Source of the DNA: Patulibacter minatonensis DSM 18081
GTDB lineage: Bacteria; Actinomycetota; Thermoleophilia; Solirubrobacterales; Solirubrobacteraceae
Assembly: GCF_000519325.1 (NCBI RefSeq)
Contig: NZ_KI912613.1
Span: forward strand, 207,631 to 271,630
Length of the DNA: 64,000 bases
Direction of reading: 5' to 3'
Part shown: one piece after another, positions 32,517 through 41,645 of the stretch
Layout of the letters: every line of letters begins with the position of its first letter
Position numbering within the stretch: the first letter of the stretch is position 1
Position numbers and translations under genes: made by a program
Notes under the pieces: generated by a model
The model's input: the letters and a program-made list of their open reading frames with translations, nothing else
Told to the model about the DNA's origin: nothing
The model's database searches: none

Positions 32517-35435
32517 GTGCCCGCCGACGCGTTCGACGAGCTCTTCGACCGCGAGCGCCTGCTCTCCGGCCTGCCCGAGCGCCGGGCCGCGACGGTCCTC
32601 TTCCTGATCGAGGGACGCACCGCGCGGCTCGCCGCCCGGTCGCGGCAGGCGATGCGGCGCCTCGCCGGGCGGGAGGCGGCGGAACGCCGGGAGCTCGCCT
32701 ACGTCGAGGCCTTCGCCCTCGGCCGCGAGCCCCCGCGCCGGCCGACGGTCCAGGACCTCGAGCTCCACGCACGGGAGTGGGCGGCGCTCGTGCCGCGCAA
32801 CCCGCGCGTGCAGGCAGCGCTCGCCCACCGGCTGGGGGAGAAGCACCCGCTGCCCCGCGAGCGCGTGCCCGGGATCCGGACGGCCCTCGGGCTCGACGAC
32901 CCGCGCGTGGCCGACGCCTTCGCGGCCCTGTACGACCGGCCGGTCGACTCCGTCTTCGCCCCGCGGACGAGCATCCGCGAGCGCCGGCGGTGGGTCGCGG
33001 CCGCGACGACCGCGCGCTTCGACCGGCTCTCTCCGTTCTGGACCGCCTACGCCCTGACGCTGACCGAGACGGTCGGCTCGACGATCGTCGCGCTCCCGAT
33101 CGCGGTGGCCGCCGTCGGGCCGATGCCGGCGATCGGGATCCTCGTCGTCCTCGGGCTGGTCAACGTCCTCACGGTGGCGCTGATGGCCGACGCCCTGACG
33201 CGGACGAGGACGATGCGCTTCGGCGACGCCTACATCGGCCGGGTGGTGACCGACCTGCTCGGCCGGACCGGCGCGTTCGTGCTGACCGCAGGCCTCGTGG
33301 CGATCTGCCTGCTCGGGATGGAGGCCGACTACATCGGGGTCTCCAGCACGCTCTCGAGCGCGTTCGGGGCGCACGAGCTCGTCTGGGTCACCCTGATGTT
33401 CGCGGTCGAGCTCTGGTACCTCCGCCGTGGGTCGATCGACGCGACCGTGACGTCCGCGCTGGTGGTCGGCGCGATCAACATCGCCCTGATCCTCGCGATC
33501 AGCGGGCTCGCGTTCTGGCACCTCGACCCGGGGAACCTCTCGCACGTCGACCTGCCGTTCGTGAGCGGGAACGGGTCGGACGTCACGTCGCTCGGGCTCG
33601 TCTTCGGCGTGACCTTCACGGCGTACTTCGGGCACCTCTCCGTGAGCAACTGCGCCCGCGTCGTGCTCGCACGGGACCCGAGCGGCGGGTCCTTGATGCG
33701 CGGGGTCGTCGCCGCGCAGCTGACCGCGATCGTGCTTTACGTCCTGTTCGTGCTGGCCGTGACCGGCGCGGTGTCGCCGGGGACGCTGGCGCGCGAGACC
33801 GGCACGGCGCTGGAGCCGCTGTCGGACCAGGCCGGCCCGGCGGTCCTCGCGTTCGGCGGGATCCTCGTCGTCCTCGGGATGGGCATGGCGTCGATCCACT
33901 CGGGCCTGGCGCTGTTCTACCTCGTGCAGGAGCGGCTCCCGGCGCGCGGTCCCCGGACGCTCGTCCTGCCCCGCCGGGGTGCGCGCGCCGTGCTCGCCGG
34001 GCGCGGGGCCGACAGGACGCGGATCGCGCTGACCTACGAGGGTCGCTCGTCGGCCGGTGCGCGCTTCCGGGTCGAGGCCGAGGGCGCCGACGGCCGCGTC
34101 CGCAGCGGCGTGGCGACGGCAGGCACGCGGTGGTCCCCACTGACGGCAGCCCCGCTCGCGGAGCTCGGCTCCGGCGCCGCGCTCGAGCTGACGATCCTCG
34201 CGGCGACGGAGCACGACGTCCGGTTCGAGGTCCGGACCACCATGCGGCTCCGCTACGACGGCGCGTACGACACGTCGGCCGCATCCCTGACCGACCTGCT
34301 CGCCGCGACGGACGAGGACGCCGCGATCGTCGCCTGGCTGCTGCGGCACCCGGAGTCGACGGTGGCCGACGTCGCCGCGCACGAGGGCGTCGAGCCGTCC
34401 GTGGCCGCGGAGCGGCTGGAGCGGCTGACGGACGCCGGTCTGATCACGACCTGGGGGGCCGGCGACGGTCGGCGGTTCGGGGCGCGGCCGGGGCGCAGAC
34501 GCCCGGCGCGGCTGCCGGTCGAGCTCCTGGGACTCCTCGACGGTCCGGGCGACGAGGCGGAGGGACCCGCGCGGCCGGCGGCCGGAGCGGCGCCCCCGAC
34601 CGGCCTCCCCGCCCCCGGCCGACGCGGCGCGCTCGCGGAGGCGGTCCGGGACCGGCTGTCCGGCGATCGCGCCCGTCTGGCGGCCGGTGTCGCCCCCGTG
34701 GTCGTGGTCTTCGCCGGCGCCGTCTGGCAGTCGCTCGCCGGCGAGATCTCGCTGGCCGACGTCCTGAGCGTCCTCGGCGTCGTCGTGGTCGCCCTGCTGG
34801 CCGGGGTGTTCCCGGTGCTCCTGAACCTCGCCGGCCGCAACCGGGGCGAGCTCCTCGGGTGGGGCTACCGGGTGCCCGCGCAGCGCTGGGTGCTCGGTGC
34901 GGTCTACGGCTTCTCGCTGGCGGCGGTGGCGCTGCACGGGCTCGTGCTCTGGGACGACCTCCCGCGCCGGATCACCGCGCTGGGCGTCGTCGCGCTCGCC
35001 CTCGTCATGACGTGGTCGATGGTCCGTGGCGGCGCGTTCCGACCCGGGGCGACGATCGAGCTCCGGCACGACGACGCATCGGGTACCACGACGTTCCACG
35101 CCGTCGACGCCGGACGGCCCGGGAACGTCGCCGTCGCGCTCGACTACGCCGACGGGACGTCGGTCCACCTCGAGGGGGCGCAGGGGCCGGTCGCGGACCT
35201 CGACGGCCTGCGGCGGGCCACGTTCATGCCCGGCGGCCCCGCCGAGGCGGGCCGGCGGGCGTCGTCGGAGCTCGCCGTCTGGGTCCACCGGATCACCGAG
35301 GAGGACGACTCGGTGGCGCTGGACGCGCACCTCGAGACGCCGGGCGACGCCGTGGACGGCGTGCCGCTGGACGAGGACGGCGTCGCCCGGGTGCCGGGCG
35401 ACGGCGCCGTCGTGTCGGTCGTCTTCCCGGGCTGA
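32517..35435 (+). CDS. composite APC-superfamily transporter-like protein with wHTH domain
   Basis: 972 residues in several blocks: a soluble N-terminus (1-165), about ten membrane helices (171-472) resembling amino-acid permeases of the APC/AAAP type (ALTLTETVGSTIVALPIAVA, VTFTAYFGHLSVSN), a beta-sandwich-like region (480-590), a winged-helix-like domain (600-655, STVADVAAHEGVEPSVAAERLERL), a Pro-rich linker, four more helices (720-835) and a C-terminal beta domain. The permease core keeps the Gly-rich helix-1 break, so it may transport or may have become a sensor. It begins with GTG seven bases after the ATPase gene. The domain mixture is not one I recognise. Confidence 0.75.
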   Translation: MPADAFDELFDRERLLSGLPERRAATVLFLIEGRTARLAARSRQAMRRLAGREAAERRELAYVEAFALGREPPRRPTVQDLELHAREWAALVPRNPRVQAALAHRLGEKHPLPRERVPGIRTALGLDDPRVADAFAALYDRPVDSVFAPRTSIRERRRWVAAATTARFDRLSPFWTAYALTLTETVGSTIVALPIAVAAVGPMPAIGILVVLGLVNVLTVALMADALTRTRTMRFGDAYIGRVVTDLLGRTGAFVLTAGLVAICLLGMEADYIGVSSTLSSAFGAHELVWVTLMFAVELWYLRRGSIDATVTSALVVGAINIALILAISGLAFWHLDPGNLSHVDLPFVSGNGSDVTSLGLVFGVTFTAYFGHLSVSNCARVVLARDPSGGSLMRGVVAAQLTAIVLYVLFVLAVTGAVSPGTLARETGTALEPLSDQAGPAVLAFGGILVVLGMGMASIHSGLALFYLVQERLPARGPRTLVLPRRGARAVLAGRGADRTRIALTYEGRSSAGARFRVEAEGADGRVRSGVATAGTRWSPLTAAPLAELGSGAALELTILAATEHDVRFEVRTTMRLRYDGAYDTSAASLTDLLAATDEDAAIVAWLLRHPESTVADVAAHEGVEPSVAAERLERLTDAGLITTWGAGDGRRFGARPGRRRPARLPVELLGLLDGPGDEAEGPARPAAGAAPPTGLPAPGRRGALAEAVRDRLSGDRARLAAGVAPVVVVFAGAVWQSLAGEISLADVLSVLGVVVVALLAGVFPVLLNLAGRNRGELLGWGYRVPAQRWVLGAVYGFSLAAVALHGLVLWDDLPRRITALGVVALALVMTWSMVRGGAFRPGATIELRHDDASGTTTFHAVDAGRPGNVAVALDYADGTSVHLEGAQGPVADLDGLRRATFMPGGPAEAGRRASSELAVWVHRITEEDDSVALDAHLETPGDAVDGVPLDEDGVARVPGDGAVVSVVFPG

Positions 35436-35444
35436 TCGGACGCC

Positions 35445-35466
35445 GGCCCGCGCCTACCCGCGGGCC
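35445..35466. terminator. hairpin between convergent transporter-like and SDR genes
   Basis: GGCCCGCG-N6-CGCGGGCC gives an 8-bp perfect stem beginning ten bases after the plus-strand stop and reaching the 3' end of the minus-strand reductase; a likely bidirectional terminator. Confidence 0.6.
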
Positions 35467-36518
35467 CGCCCCTTCGCCAGCCCGTCGTCGATCATCTGCT
35501 GGTAGTGCTCGACGACCGAGTCGCGTGCCGGCCGGAACGCGACGCCGAGCTCCCGCACGGTGCGGGAGCTGTCGAACGCGAGCGGACGGCCGATGTTCCT
35601 CTTCACGAACTCGCGCGTGAGGCCGGCGGCCGGGGCGGCCAGCTCGATGACCTTCTTCGGCGCCTGGAACAGCGGGAACGACGGGCGCGGACCGAACGCG
35701 GACCGCAGGATCCTCCCGATCTGCAGCAGGCTGAGCGTGTCCGCGTTGACGATGTAGCGGCCGGTCGCCTCCGGCGTGTCCCCGGCCCGCACGTGGGCCT
35801 GCGCGACGTCCCGCACGTCGACGACGCCGAGCGTCAGGCCCGGGGCGCCGAAGGTCAGCGAGAAGTCCACGAAGTGCCGCATCGTGGTCATCGACCCGGA
35901 CTTGCTGGCCGTCGTCAGCGACGGCCCCAGCACCAGGCCGGGGTGGATCGTCACGAGGTCCCAGCGGTCCTGCTTCCCGGCGATCTCCCAGGCGGCCCGC
36001 TCGGCGACCGTCTTGGAGTACGAGTACTGCTGGTGGGTCTCGCTGCTGGTCGTGTTCCAGTCCTGGTCGGTGAACGGGCCGCGGCCACGCATCTCGACGT
36101 TGTCGCCGTAGATCGCGGCGACGCTGCTGGTCAGGACCACGCGCCGCACCGACGGCGTGGCGTCGACGCTCGCCAGCACGTTCCGCGTGCCCTCGAGCGC
36201 GGGGCGGATCAGCTGCTCCTGCGGGTCCTTCACCTTGCCGACCAGGAACGGGGACGCCGTGTGGATCACGAGCTGGCAGCCCTCCATCCCGACGGTGAAG
36301 CTCCCGTCGGCCAGCAGGTCGGCGGCGTGGAGGGTGAGCTTCCCGGGGTGGGCGGCCGAGAGCTCGTGCAGGTGCTCGAGGCCGCTCGCCTTGTCCGGGT
36401 CGCGGACGGTCGCCCGCACGGTCCGTCCCTGCTCCAGCAGGTCCTTCACGATCCAGCTGGCGACGTACCCGCTGGCCCCGGTCACGAGCACCGGTGCGTC
36501 GGCGTCGATCTGCGTCAT
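35454..36518 (-). CDS. extended SDR NAD(P)-dependent reductase/epimerase (dihydroflavonol reductase-like)
   Basis: 354 residues. The Rossmann motif is VLVTGASGYVASWIVKDLL, with ATVRDPDK selecting the cofactor. The catalytic residues are in LTSSVAAIYG (Ser) and YSYSKTVAERAAW (YxxxK). IHPGLVLGPSL and VVDVRDVAQAHVRA follow the plan of aldehyde/dihydroflavonol reductases. It probably reduces a carbonyl on a small organic substrate; the exact substrate is unknown. GAGGAACG precedes the ATG. It is monocistronic. Confidence 0.88.
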   Translation of the reverse strand: MTQIDADAPVLVTGASGYVASWIVKDLLEQGRTVRATVRDPDKASGLEHLHELSAAHPGKLTLHAADLLADGSFTVGMEGCQLVIHTASPFLVGKVKDPQEQLIRPALEGTRNVLASVDATPSVRRVVLTSSVAAIYGDNVEMRGRGPFTDQDWNTTSSETHQQYSYSKTVAERAAWEIAGKQDRWDLVTIHPGLVLGPSLTTASKSGSMTTMRHFVDFSLTFGAPGLTLGVVDVRDVAQAHVRAGDTPEATGRYIVNADTLSLLQIGRILRSAFGPRPSFPLFQAPKKVIELAAPAAGLTREFVKRNIGRPLAFDSSRTVRELGVAFRPARDSVVEHYQQMIDDGLAKGRARG

Positions 36519-36554
36519 GTCGTTCCTCGTCCGTCGGTCGTGTCCGCCGAGAAG

Positions 36555-39146
36555 CTACCGGGAGTCGCGTCGGCCGCCCTCGACCTCCGCGACCACCTCG
36601 TCCAGCGCGACGCCGAGCTCGTCGAGCAGCTCGGCGAAGCGCGGCCACTCCTCCGACCCCAGGGCCGCGAGGCTCTCGAGCTGCTGGGCGCGGTCGGCGA
36701 GGTGCCCCGCCCCGACCGCGCGCGCGGCGCCGCGGACGCGGTGGGCCCGTGCGCGGACGTCGACCGCCTCGCGTGCGGCGAGCGATCCACGCATCGCCTC
36801 GAGGTCGTCGCGCGTGGTCACCAGGAACTCGCGGAGGACGTCGGCGGCGAGCTCCTCGTCACCGCCGGTGAGCTCGGCCAGGACGCTCGGGTCGATCGGG
36901 CCCGCCGGGCCGGCCTGCTCGCCGCCGTCCCCCGTCGCCGGGTCGTCGTCGGGTGCCTCCGCGGCCGTCCAGTCGAGCGCCGGCAGCCACTCGCGCAGCT
37001 TGCCCGCGAGGAACGGGATCGTCGTCGGCTTCGCGGCGAAGTCGTCCATCCCCGCCGCCCGCGCCCGCTCCGGCTCGCCGGTCATCACGCTGGCGGTCAG
37101 TGCGACGATCGGCGTGCGCCCCGCACCCGCCGCGGCTTCGTCCTCGCGGATCGCGACCGCGAGCGCGAGCCCGTCCATCCGCGGCATGTTCAGGTCGGTG
37201 AGGACGAGCGCGTAGCCCCCGTCACGGAAGCGCTCGAGGCCCTCCTGCCCGTCGACGGCGACGTCCGCCCGGAAGCCGATCGTCTCCAGCTGGTGGACGA
37301 GCACCGTGCGGTTGACCGGGTGGTCCTCGACGAGCAGCAGCAGGCTGCCCTCCTGCAACGCGGCCTCGCGGGACGGCAGCGCCCGGCTCGTCGGTGCGCC
37401 CGCCACCGGGCCGCCGGCCGTGTGCTCGACGAGCGCCGGGTCCCCCAGCGCGAGCGGGACGACGAGCCGCATCGTCGTGCCCTCGCCGGGGGCGCTCTCC
37501 ATCGTGACGTCGCCGCCCATCAGGACCGCGAGGCGCTTGGCGATGACCAGGCCGAGGCCCGTCCCGCCGTAGCGGCGGCTCGTCGAGCTCTCGGCCTGCG
37601 CGAACTCCGCGAACAGCCGCTGCTGCTGCTCGGCGTCGATCCCGATGCCGGTGTCGCTGACGGCGACCTCGACGGTCTGGACGCCCGGCTCCGCGCCGGT
37701 CACGCGGACGTGGACCTCGATCCCGCCGACCTGCGTGAACTTCACCGCGTTGGAGAGGAAGTTCCCGATGATCTGCCGCAGCCGCAGCGGATCCGCGACG
37801 TGCGCCGGGGCGAGCCGCTCCTCGACGTCGCCGGTCAGCAGCAGGCCCTTCGACGAGGCGGTGTGGACGAACGTGTCGACGCAGGCGCGGACGATCTCGC
37901 GCACGTCGACCGTCGCGGGGTCGAGCTCCAGCCGCTCGGCCTCGATCTTCGACAGGTCGAGGATGTCGCCGACGATCTGCAGCAGCGACCGCGCCGAGCT
38001 GTCGGCCGTGGCGACCATCTGGCGCTGTGACGGCGTCAGGTCGCCGCGGGAGAGCACCTCGAGCATGCCCGTCACGCCGATCATCGGGGTCCGCAGCTCG
38101 TGGCTCATCGCGGCGAGGAACGTCGACTTCGCGCGGTTGGCGTGGTCGGCGGACTCGCGGGCCAGCACGGCCTCCTGCTCGGCGCGCTCCCGGGCCCCGA
38201 CGTCCGCCTCGATCGCGACGGCCATGGCGTTGAACGACCCCGCGACGCGCTCGAGGTCCGAGACGCCGTGGACCTCGGCGCGGTGCGCGTAGTCGCCGCC
38301 GGCGATCCGCCGGGTCGCGCCCGCCAGGCGGTCGAGCGGGCGCAGGACGAGCCGGGTCAGCAGGACCAGCGCCGCCGCACCGACGAGGACGAGCAGGACG
38401 AGCACGAGGATCTCGATGCCGACCAGGCGCTCGTTGTGGTCCCGCGCCCGGTCGACCTCGCGCGTCGTCCGTGCCGCCACGAGGTCCGTGAAGCGGCGGA
38501 TCGACCGCATGATCCTGCCCTTGGCACGGAGGTACGCCGGGTCGATCAGCCGCTGGTACTGCGGCTGGACGTCTGAGCGGTACCCGGCGTCGACGCCGCG
38601 CGCGATCCGCCGGCCGACCCGCGTCATCACGGAGCCCTCGGTCCGGGCGAGGACCTCGGAGGCGTCGAGCGAGGCCTGCAGCGCGCGGAACTCGGCGGGC
38701 GCGAACTCCGCGGCGCGCAGCTGCGAGGTCAGGGACTGCTTCGGCCCGTAGCGCACGAACCCGGTCCCCTCCGCGAGGACCCGGTCCCAGAACGAGCTGT
38801 CGTAGTCGAGCGGCCGCGGGGCGGTGCCCGCCCGGATCCGGAGGATGTCCTCGTAGTAGGCGCGATAGCGGGGCCGGCCGCTCGCGACGTACAGCCGCAC
38901 CATGTTCGTGAGGTCGTTCGAGCTCTGGCGGACGCCGTCGGCCAGCACGAACGACTGCGTGCGCCGGTTCTCCGCACGGGTCTGGGAGCTGGCGCCGCGG
39001 AGCTGCATCGACGCGACGACGATGAGCGCCGCGACGAGCAGGGCCAGCGCGCCGAGGAGGAGCGCGAGCAGCCGCCGGAGCGACGGGAGCGTGCGGTCGC
39101 GGCGCGGAGGGTGCGCGGCCTCGGCGGCGCCGGCGGTGTCGTCCAC
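36555..39146 (-). CDS. hybrid sensor histidine kinase with receiver and HPt domains
   Basis: 863 residues. Helices at about 22-46 and 243-266 flank a helical sensor domain of about 195 residues. HAMP follows (268-320), then HisKA with H349 in AAMSHELRTPM, HATPase (N box NFLSNAVKFTQ, G box GGTGLGLVIAKR), a receiver domain (about 590-715, phosphoacceptor in ALVLTDLNMPRMDG) and a C-terminal HPt with the His in ARAHRVRGAARAVG. It can run a full internal phosphorelay and then needs a separate response regulator, none of which is adjacent. GTG 39146 (VDDTAGAAEA) is the most likely start; there is no good ribosome site. Confidence 0.9.
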   Translation of the reverse strand: MDDTAGAAEAAHPPRRDRTLPSLRRLLALLLGALALLVAALIVVASMQLRGASSQTRAENRRTQSFVLADGVRQSSNDLTNMVRLYVASGRPRYRAYYEDILRIRAGTAPRPLDYDSSFWDRVLAEGTGFVRYGPKQSLTSQLRAAEFAPAEFRALQASLDASEVLARTEGSVMTRVGRRIARGVDAGYRSDVQPQYQRLIDPAYLRAKGRIMRSIRRFTDLVAARTTREVDRARDHNERLVGIEILVLVLLVLVGAAALVLLTRLVLRPLDRLAGATRRIAGGDYAHRAEVHGVSDLERVAGSFNAMAVAIEADVGARERAEQEAVLARESADHANRAKSTFLAAMSHELRTPMIGVTGMLEVLSRGDLTPSQRQMVATADSSARSLLQIVGDILDLSKIEAERLELDPATVDVREIVRACVDTFVHTASSKGLLLTGDVEERLAPAHVADPLRLRQIIGNFLSNAVKFTQVGGIEVHVRVTGAEPGVQTVEVAVSDTGIGIDAEQQQRLFAEFAQAESSTSRRYGGTGLGLVIAKRLAVLMGGDVTMESAPGEGTTMRLVVPLALGDPALVEHTAGGPVAGAPTSRALPSREAALQEGSLLLLVEDHPVNRTVLVHQLETIGFRADVAVDGQEGLERFRDGGYALVLTDLNMPRMDGLALAVAIREDEAAAGAGRTPIVALTASVMTGEPERARAAGMDDFAAKPTTIPFLAGKLREWLPALDWTAAEAPDDDPATGDGGEQAGPAGPIDPSVLAELTGGDEELAADVLREFLVTTRDDLEAMRGSLAAREAVDVRARAHRVRGAARAVGAGHLADRAQQLESLAALGSEEWPRFAELLDELGVALDEVVAEVEGGRRDSR

Positions 39147-39288
39147 GGGGGGAGCATCCCAGCCGGATCGCCCGTCGTCCGCCGCGGGCCGCGATTCACC
39201 CGGGGTGATCCGGACGGCCGGTCGTGGGCGCCACCACGCACGCTCTGCGGGTCGCGGGACCGCGGGCCGGAGCGACTCCCGGCGCCGC

Positions 39289-39939
39289 TCAGCCCTCCCC
39301 CGCCACCCGCGCCCGGTCGAGGTGGGCGGCCAGCAGCGCGACCGCCCGGTCGACGTCGCGGGCGTCGACCGCGTCGACGATCGCCTCGTGCTCGTCGACC
39401 AGCTCCGCGGGCAGGCCGCCACCGCGCCGCATCGTCGCGACGGTGACGCGGTCCTGACGGTCCCTGAGGCCGTCGAAGAAGCGCAGGAGCACCTGGTTGC
39501 CCGCCGCCGCGACCCACGCGCGGTGGAGCCGGCGGTCCGCCTCCGCCGCCGCGACGAGGTCGTCCGAGGCCTGCAGGTGCCGCTGCTCGGCCACGATGCC
39601 GCGCAGGTCGGCGAGCAGGGCGGCGTCGCGCGGCCGGGCGAGCACCGTGCGCACCGCGTCGCCCTCGACGAGGGCCCGGGCGTCGTACATGTCTCGGGCC
39701 TCGCGGGCGCCGACGGGCAGCACGAGCGCCCCGCGCTTCGGGTACAGCGCGAGGAGGCCCTCGCCCTCGAGCAGCAGGAACGCCTCGCGGACCGGGGTGC
39801 GGCTGACGCCGACCTCGTCCGCGACCGCCCCCTCGCTGAGGAGGACGCCGTCCTCCAGGGACCCGTCGACCAGCCGCCGCTTGACGTGCTCGTAGACCCG
39901 GCGGGAGGCCGAGGGGGTGATGCCGGTCGTCTCCACCAT
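39289..39939 (-). CDS. GntR/FadR-family transcriptional regulator
   Basis: 216 residues. The N-terminal winged helix has RRVYEHVKRRLVDGSL and VADEVGVSRTPVREAFLLLEGEGLL, and the C-terminal FCD helical domain holds ligand- and metal-binding positions (DMYDARALVEGDAV, RLHRAWVAAAGN, DEHEAIVDAVDARD). FCD regulators usually sense small carboxylates. It is divergent from an MFS transporter across 17 bases that contain an 11-bp direct repeat. An alternative start upstream at about 39954 (MMYLSMVETT) would lie inside the repeat. Confidence 0.9.
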   Translation of the reverse strand: MVETTGITPSASRRVYEHVKRRLVDGSLEDGVLLSEGAVADEVGVSRTPVREAFLLLEGEGLLALYPKRGALVLPVGAREARDMYDARALVEGDAVRTVLARPRDAALLADLRGIVAEQRHLQASDDLVAAAEADRRLHRAWVAAAGNQVLLRFFDGLRDRQDRVTVATMRRGGGLPAELVDEHEAIVDAVDARDVDRAVALLAAHLDRARVAGEG

Positions 39940-39942
39940 GCT

Positions 39943-39964
39943 TAGATACATCATAGATGCAACA
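39943..39964. promoter_or_regulatory. GntR/MFS intergenic direct repeat, probable operator
   Basis: Two adjacent 11-bp repeats, TAGATACATCA and TAGATGCAACA, an AT-rich island in GC-rich DNA. The MFS start codon (39957) lies inside the second copy, so bound repressor would directly block the initiation region of both divergent genes. TATGAT on the minus strand may be the -10 of the regulator. Confidence 0.6.
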
Positions 39965-41315
39965 AGCGGTCCGCACGTCCACGCCCGACTCCGGGCCACC
40001 CGCCCTTCGCCGCGCGTGGATCGTCTTCGTCGTCGGGTCGTCCGCGTACCTGATCGCGATGCTGCACCGGATGGCCCTCGGGGTCGCCGGCAGCGACGCG
40101 GCCGAGCGCTTCGGCGTCGCGGTCGGCGCACTCGGGGTCTTCACCTCGCTGCAGCTCGTCCTCTACCTCGTGATGCAGGTGCCGGCGGGACTGCTCGCCG
40201 ACCGCTTCGGCCCGCGGCGCACCCTGGCGATCGGACTGTGGATCATGGCGCTGGGCGAGATCCTGTTCGCGGTCGCCCACTCGATGCCGCTGGGGCTCGT
40301 CGGGCGTGGCCTCGTCGGGATCGGCGACGCCCTGACGTTCCTGAACGTCCTGCGCCTCGCCCACGCGTGGTTCCCGTCGCGCATGCAGACGATGCTGACG
40401 GCGCTGATCGGCTTCGCCGGAGCGGTCGGACAGCTCGTGTCGACCGTGCCGCTGGAGCTCGGGCTGCGTCACCTGGGGTGGGCGGGGACGTTCCTCGTGG
40501 TCGGCGGGCTCACGGCGGTCCTGGCGCTCGTGCCGCTCGCCCTGGTGCGGGACCGTCCGCCGGTCCCGCCGGACGGGGCCGGCGACGACCGCCCCCCGTC
40601 GGCGTCCGGGGGCATCGCCGACGACGCCGCGGGGCCCGCCACGCCCCGTCACGAACCGGTGCTCGCGACCCTCGCGGCGGCGTGGCGGCGCCCCGCCACC
40701 CGACAGGGGTTCTTCCTGCACATGGGCGCGCTCTCCCCGTTCCTCATCATGGCCGCGATCTGGGGCGTGCCGTACATGACCGACGCGCAGGCGATGAGCA
40801 AGGCGACGGCCGCGAGCTACCTCCTGGGCGGCTCGATCGCGTTCGCGGTCAGCGGTCCGCTGATCGCGCTCGCGGTGGGCTCCGACGCTCGACGCCAGCG
40901 CGTCGCGGCGCTCCTGTGCCCCGCGGCCGCCACCACGGCGTGGGCGGTCCTCCTCCTCTGGCCCGGCGCCGAGCTCCCGCGCGGCGTCCTCCTCGCCTGC
41001 CTGCTCGTGACGGGCTTCGCGGCCGGCGGGGCCATGCTGGCGTTCGAGATCGCGCGCCGCGCCGCGCCCGCCGCCGCCAGCGCCAGCGCAGGGGCCCTCG
41101 TCAACTGCGGCGGATTCTCGGCGGCGGTGATCGGCTCCCTCCTGATCGGCCGCCTCCTCGGCGACGGCGACCACGGGGCCGTCGCCACCCAGCACGCGAT
41201 GCTCCCCGTCCTGGCCTTCGCGGCGATCGGGCTGATCGGGCTGCTCCTGACCCGCGATCCGGGGCAGCCGGTCGCGCGGGCGCACGGGTCGTCGGTCGGG
41301 GCGACGGGCGACTGA
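39957..41315 (+). CDS. MFS transporter
   Basis: 452 residues with 12 predicted membrane helices. The loop 2-3 signature is GLLADRFGPRRTLAIG, followed by GLVGRGLVGIGDALTFLNVLRLA; the long central loop (about 195-235) is Pro/Asp-rich. It resembles the nitrate/oxalate and sugar-acid type of MFS rather than the drug exporters. Control by a divergent FCD-type GntR regulator suggests uptake of a carboxylate or similar nutrient. The ATG sits in the operator-like repeat with no ribosome site, so a leaderless transcript is likely. The stop is followed by a tandem array of hairpins. Confidence 0.87.
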   Translation: MQQAVRTSTPDSGPPALRRAWIVFVVGSSAYLIAMLHRMALGVAGSDAAERFGVAVGALGVFTSLQLVLYLVMQVPAGLLADRFGPRRTLAIGLWIMALGEILFAVAHSMPLGLVGRGLVGIGDALTFLNVLRLAHAWFPSRMQTMLTALIGFAGAVGQLVSTVPLELGLRHLGWAGTFLVVGGLTAVLALVPLALVRDRPPVPPDGAGDDRPPSASGGIADDAAGPATPRHEPVLATLAAAWRRPATRQGFFLHMGALSPFLIMAAIWGVPYMTDAQAMSKATAASYLLGGSIAFAVSGPLIALAVGSDARRQRVAALLCPAAATTAWAVLLLWPGAELPRGVLLACLLVTGFAAGGAMLAFEIARRAAPAAASASAGALVNCGGFSAAVIGSLLIGRLLGDGDHGAVATQHAMLPVLAFAAIGLIGLLLTRDPGQPVARAHGSSVGATGD

Positions 41316-41362
41316 CCGGCGGGGCGGACAGCCGCGGGCGGCGACGGGCCGCGCACGGACCG

Positions 41363-41527
41363 ACCGATGCGGCGTCGGCCCGTCATGCGGGCCATTCGCG
41401 CATCACCGGCGGGTCCCGCGCCGACCGATGCGGCGTCGGCCCGACATGCGGGCCATTCGCGCATCACCGGCGGGTCCCGCGCCCACCGATGCGGCGTCGA
41501 CCCGTCGGACGGGCCATCGGCGCATCG
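41363..41527. repeat. three 61-bp tandem repeats, each a nested inverted repeat
   Basis: Copies begin at 41363, 41424 and 41485. Each holds an outer stem GATGCG...CGCATC (41366-41404, 41427-41465, 41488-41526) around an inner stem GGCCCG...CGGGCC. In the third copy the inner stem bases have changed on both arms (CCCGT...ACGGG), so pairing is kept. They fill most of the 330-base gap between the MFS and NlpC/P60 genes. Confidence 0.85.
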
Positions 41528-41645
41528 CTCCGGGCTCCCGGGCGTGGCCCACGACGCCCGCGCCCCGACCGTCCACGTGGGAGTCGGCGCCCATCCGTTG
41601 TGTGACGCTCGACCGGAACGGCGCGGGATCCGTAGCATCGCGAGC

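Noticed and set aside
36555-39146. Hybrid kinase as a tandem of separate genes
   Set aside because: Kinase, receiver and HPt domains are in one uninterrupted frame with ordinary linkers.
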